22,658 nucleotides of DNA, taken from NCBI GenBank assembly GCA_046714215.1, contig JBKKBM010000107.1, positions 1 through 22,658 on the forward strand, in the 5' to 3' direction. This document shows positions 21,463 through 22,658 of this stretch, one piece after another. A model generated the notes under the pieces. The model was given only the letters and a program-made list of their open reading frames with translations. It had not been told where the DNA came from and ran no database searches. The position numbers and the translations under genes are program-made. The stretch comes from DATLCI01 sp046714215 (GTDB lineage Bacteria > Acidobacteriota > Terriglobia > Terriglobales > Acidobacteriaceae). The first letter of the stretch is position 1, and each line of letters begins with the position of its first letter.

Positions 21463-22230
21463 ATGTTGAGCCTTCAAGGACGCAATGCCGTCGTCTTCGG
21501 TGTCGCCAACAAACGCAGTATCGCCTGGGCCATCGCCCAGCACCTGCAAGCCGCCGGCGCCAAGCTCGCCATCACCTACCAGAACGAGCGCCTCGAAGCG
21601 GAAGCTAAGGACATGATCACTGCCCTGCCCGACGCCGAAGCCTTCCGTTGCGACGTCGCCAACGACGCCGAGATCGATCAACTCTTCGCCCAGCTCAAGG
21701 AGAAATACGGCAAGCTCGACATCTTGGTCCACAGCGTTGCTTACGCGCCGGTGGAAGAGCTAAAGAACGATTTCCTCCAGACCTCGCGCGAGGGCTTCCG
21801 CGTCGCTCACGATGTAAGCGTCTATTCGCTCATCGCCGTCACTCGCGCCGCCGCGCCCCTCATGACCGAAGGCGGCAGCGTGATGACCCTCACTTATTAC
21901 GGAGCGGAAAAAGTCGTTCCTAAATACAACGTGATGGGCGTAGCCAAGGCCGCGCTCGAAGCCACCGTGCGCTACCTCGCCGCTGATGTGGGTGGCCGTA
22001 AGATCCGCGTGAACGCCATCTCCGCCGGACCAATCAAGACGCTGGCTGCCCGCGGCATCGGCAGCCTCGGTGAGATGATGAAGACCCAGGCGGAGAAGTC
22101 ACCGCTAAAGCGCAATGTCGACGTCAACGAAGTGGCCGACACCGCCCTCTTTCTCGCCTCCGACCTCGCCTCGGGCATCACCGGCGAAACGATTTACGTC
22201 GATTGCGGCTACAACATCATGGGGTTCTAG
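21463..22230 (+). CDS. fabI: Enoyl-[acyl-carrier-protein] reductase (FabI type)
   Basis: A 255-residue FabI-type SDR that reduces trans-2-enoyl-ACP with NAD(P)H in the last step of type II fatty-acid elongation. The FabI-specific cofactor loop is GVANKRSIAWAIA (13-25), and the active site is the Y-x6-K form: Y145, Y155 and K162 (YNVMGVAK). VHSVAYAP near 89-96 and ISAGPIKTLAARGI are further FabI hallmarks, and the end CGYNIMGF is typical. The ATG at 21463 was chosen over an upstream in-frame ATG at 21295, because FabI proteins start here and AGGAG precedes it by 11 bases. It is transcribed divergently from the kinase operon; no other fatty-acid gene is adjacent. A T8 run follows the stop (from 22233) but lacks a stem. 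Confidence 0.96.
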   Translation: MLSLQGRNAVVFGVANKRSIAWAIAQHLQAAGAKLAITYQNERLEAEAKDMITALPDAEAFRCDVANDAEIDQLFAQLKEKYGKLDILVHSVAYAPVEELKNDFLQTSREGFRVAHDVSVYSLIAVTRAAAPLMTEGGSVMTLTYYGAEKVVPKYNVMGVAKAALEATVRYLAADVGGRKIRVNAISAGPIKTLAARGIGSLGEMMKTQAEKSPLKRNVDVNEVADTALFLASDLASGITGETIYVDCGYNIMGF

Positions 22231-22244
22231 AGTTTTTTTTCAAC

Positions 22245-22265
22245 ATTTCGAGCGCAGCGAGAAAT
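22245..22265. repeat. REP-like element with ATTTC/GAAAT arms
   Basis: ATTTC (22245-22249) and GAAAT (22261-22265) flank GAGCGCAGCGA, giving a symmetric hairpin-like unit with GA/GA mismatches and a GC pair. I recognise ATTTC-GAGCG...GCGA-GAAAT as a style of interspersed intergenic repeat in several phyla. It lies 15 bases after the fabI stop, behind a T8 run, and may cap the transcript. Confidence 0.5.
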
Positions 22266-22303
22266 CCCTACCCTTGCTGGAAGCGTCAGGGCCTCGGCGT
22301 TTT

Positions 22304-22341
22304 CACATTACAAATTACAAATTCCACATTACAAATTACAA
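22304..22341. repeat. Two tandem copies of a 17-base direct repeat
   Basis: CACATTACAAATTACAA occurs at 22304-22320 and again, identical, at 22325-22341, with a 21-base period and ATTC between. Each copy contains two further TTACAA sub-repeats. It is AT-rich in a G+C-rich region and ends 6 bases before the next ATG, so it takes up the ribosome-binding region of that gene. Confidence 0.75.
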
Positions 22342-22347
22342 TCCCCC

Positions 22348-22658
22348 ATGCTCCGCTCCCTCTTTGCCATCATCGGTGGATACATCGCCATGGCCGTCGG
22401 CATCGGCATCACCACGTTTCTCGTGGCCCGCTTCTTCCCCGGCATCGCCATCAACGGACATCCCACCCCCAACTACATCGCCATCAACCTCGCCTACAGC
22501 TCTCTCTTTGCCGTCTTCGGCGGATACATGGCCGCACTCATCGCCGGACGCGAGCCCCTCAAACACGCCATCATCCTCGCCGTCGTCTGCTATCTCTTCT
22601 TCCTGATGGCGATGTCCGCCCCCACCCCACCCGACATGCCGCCCTGGCCCTTCTGGTA
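22348..22658 (+). CDS. Membrane protein with an internal repeat, partial (C-terminus beyond right edge)
   Basis: An open frame from the ATG at 22348 runs 103 codons to the edge without a stop. Three hydrophobic helices are visible at about 4-26, 44-68 and 72-93. Helices 1 and 2 carry matching strings: SLFAIIGGYIAMAVG (4-18) and SLFAVFGGYMAALIAG (52-67), a 48-residue offset that suggests internal duplication. I do not recognise the family. The upstream region has no Shine-Dalgarno, only the AT-rich tandem repeat and a C-run, so the start could lie elsewhere, but the next in-frame Met falls within the first helix. It may be cotranscribed with fabI, but the repeats between argue for separation. 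Confidence 0.75.
   Translation, partial: MLRSLFAIIGGYIAMAVGIGITTFLVARFFPGIAINGHPTPNYIAINLAYSSLFAVFGGYMAALIAGREPLKHAIILAVVCYLFFLMAMSAPTPPDMPPWPFW

Noticed and set aside
1..22658. CRISPR array, prophage, insertion sequence, tRNA or rRNA
   Set aside because: No regular spaced repeats, transposase or integrase genes, tRNA cloverleaf or rRNA segments were seen on either strand by reading.

Overview
The window looks like a chromosomal segment of an Acidobacteriota-type bacterium. This is an inference, not a database match. It rests on high G+C, a roughly 1000-residue Oar-like TonB receptor with an N-terminal carboxypeptidase-regulatory-like domain, a MoxR-like AAA+ ATPase paired with a VWA protein, NtrC/hybrid-kinase signalling, and intergenic regions seeded with short purine-rich repeats. 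I see no rRNA, tRNA, CRISPR array, insertion sequence or prophage.

Left part (1-3060, minus strand): a secreted His-rich TPR protein runs off the left edge. Next, reading from 3060 downwards, is a tightly packed set: acyl-CoA thioesterase, membrane-anchored hypothetical, SDR oxidoreductase, and a small gene that is intact only if one frameshift is allowed. From 3201 rightwards (plus strand) come a small TPR protein and a LON substrate-binding-domain protein. A repeat-rich spacer with a good TATAAT box follows, and then a two-gene AAA+ ATPase / VWA operon (4333-7107).

Middle (7104-13785, minus strand): read from the right, this holds an lmo0937-like mini membrane protein (48 aa), a GT4 glycosyltransferase, a CgeB-like glycosyltransferase, a second GT4 enzyme (TTG start), a glycogen-debranching-type amylo-alpha-1,6-glucosidase, a CDGSH iron-sulfur protein and a three-helix membrane protein. 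ATGA overlaps couple GT4 to CgeB-like and GT4 to glucosidase. The set is best read as a carbohydrate module that builds and trims a glucan or related saccharide; its product is unknown.

Right part: a TonB-dependent receptor gene (minus) ends in a textbook terminator. After a 358-base non-coding stretch comes a signalling operon on the minus strand: hybrid histidine kinase (GAF-HisKA-HATPase-REC), NtrC-type sigma-54 activator overlapping it by 4 bases, and a small protein that appears to be a degenerate receiver fused to a histidine-less DHp domain. Divergent from it is fabI (enoyl-ACP reductase), followed by short repeats and a membrane protein cut by the right edge.

The most unusual items are the pseudo-receiver/pseudo-DHp protein, the frameshifted Imm32-like gene, the glycosyltransferase/debranching cluster, and the multi-copy purine-rich intergenic repeats.
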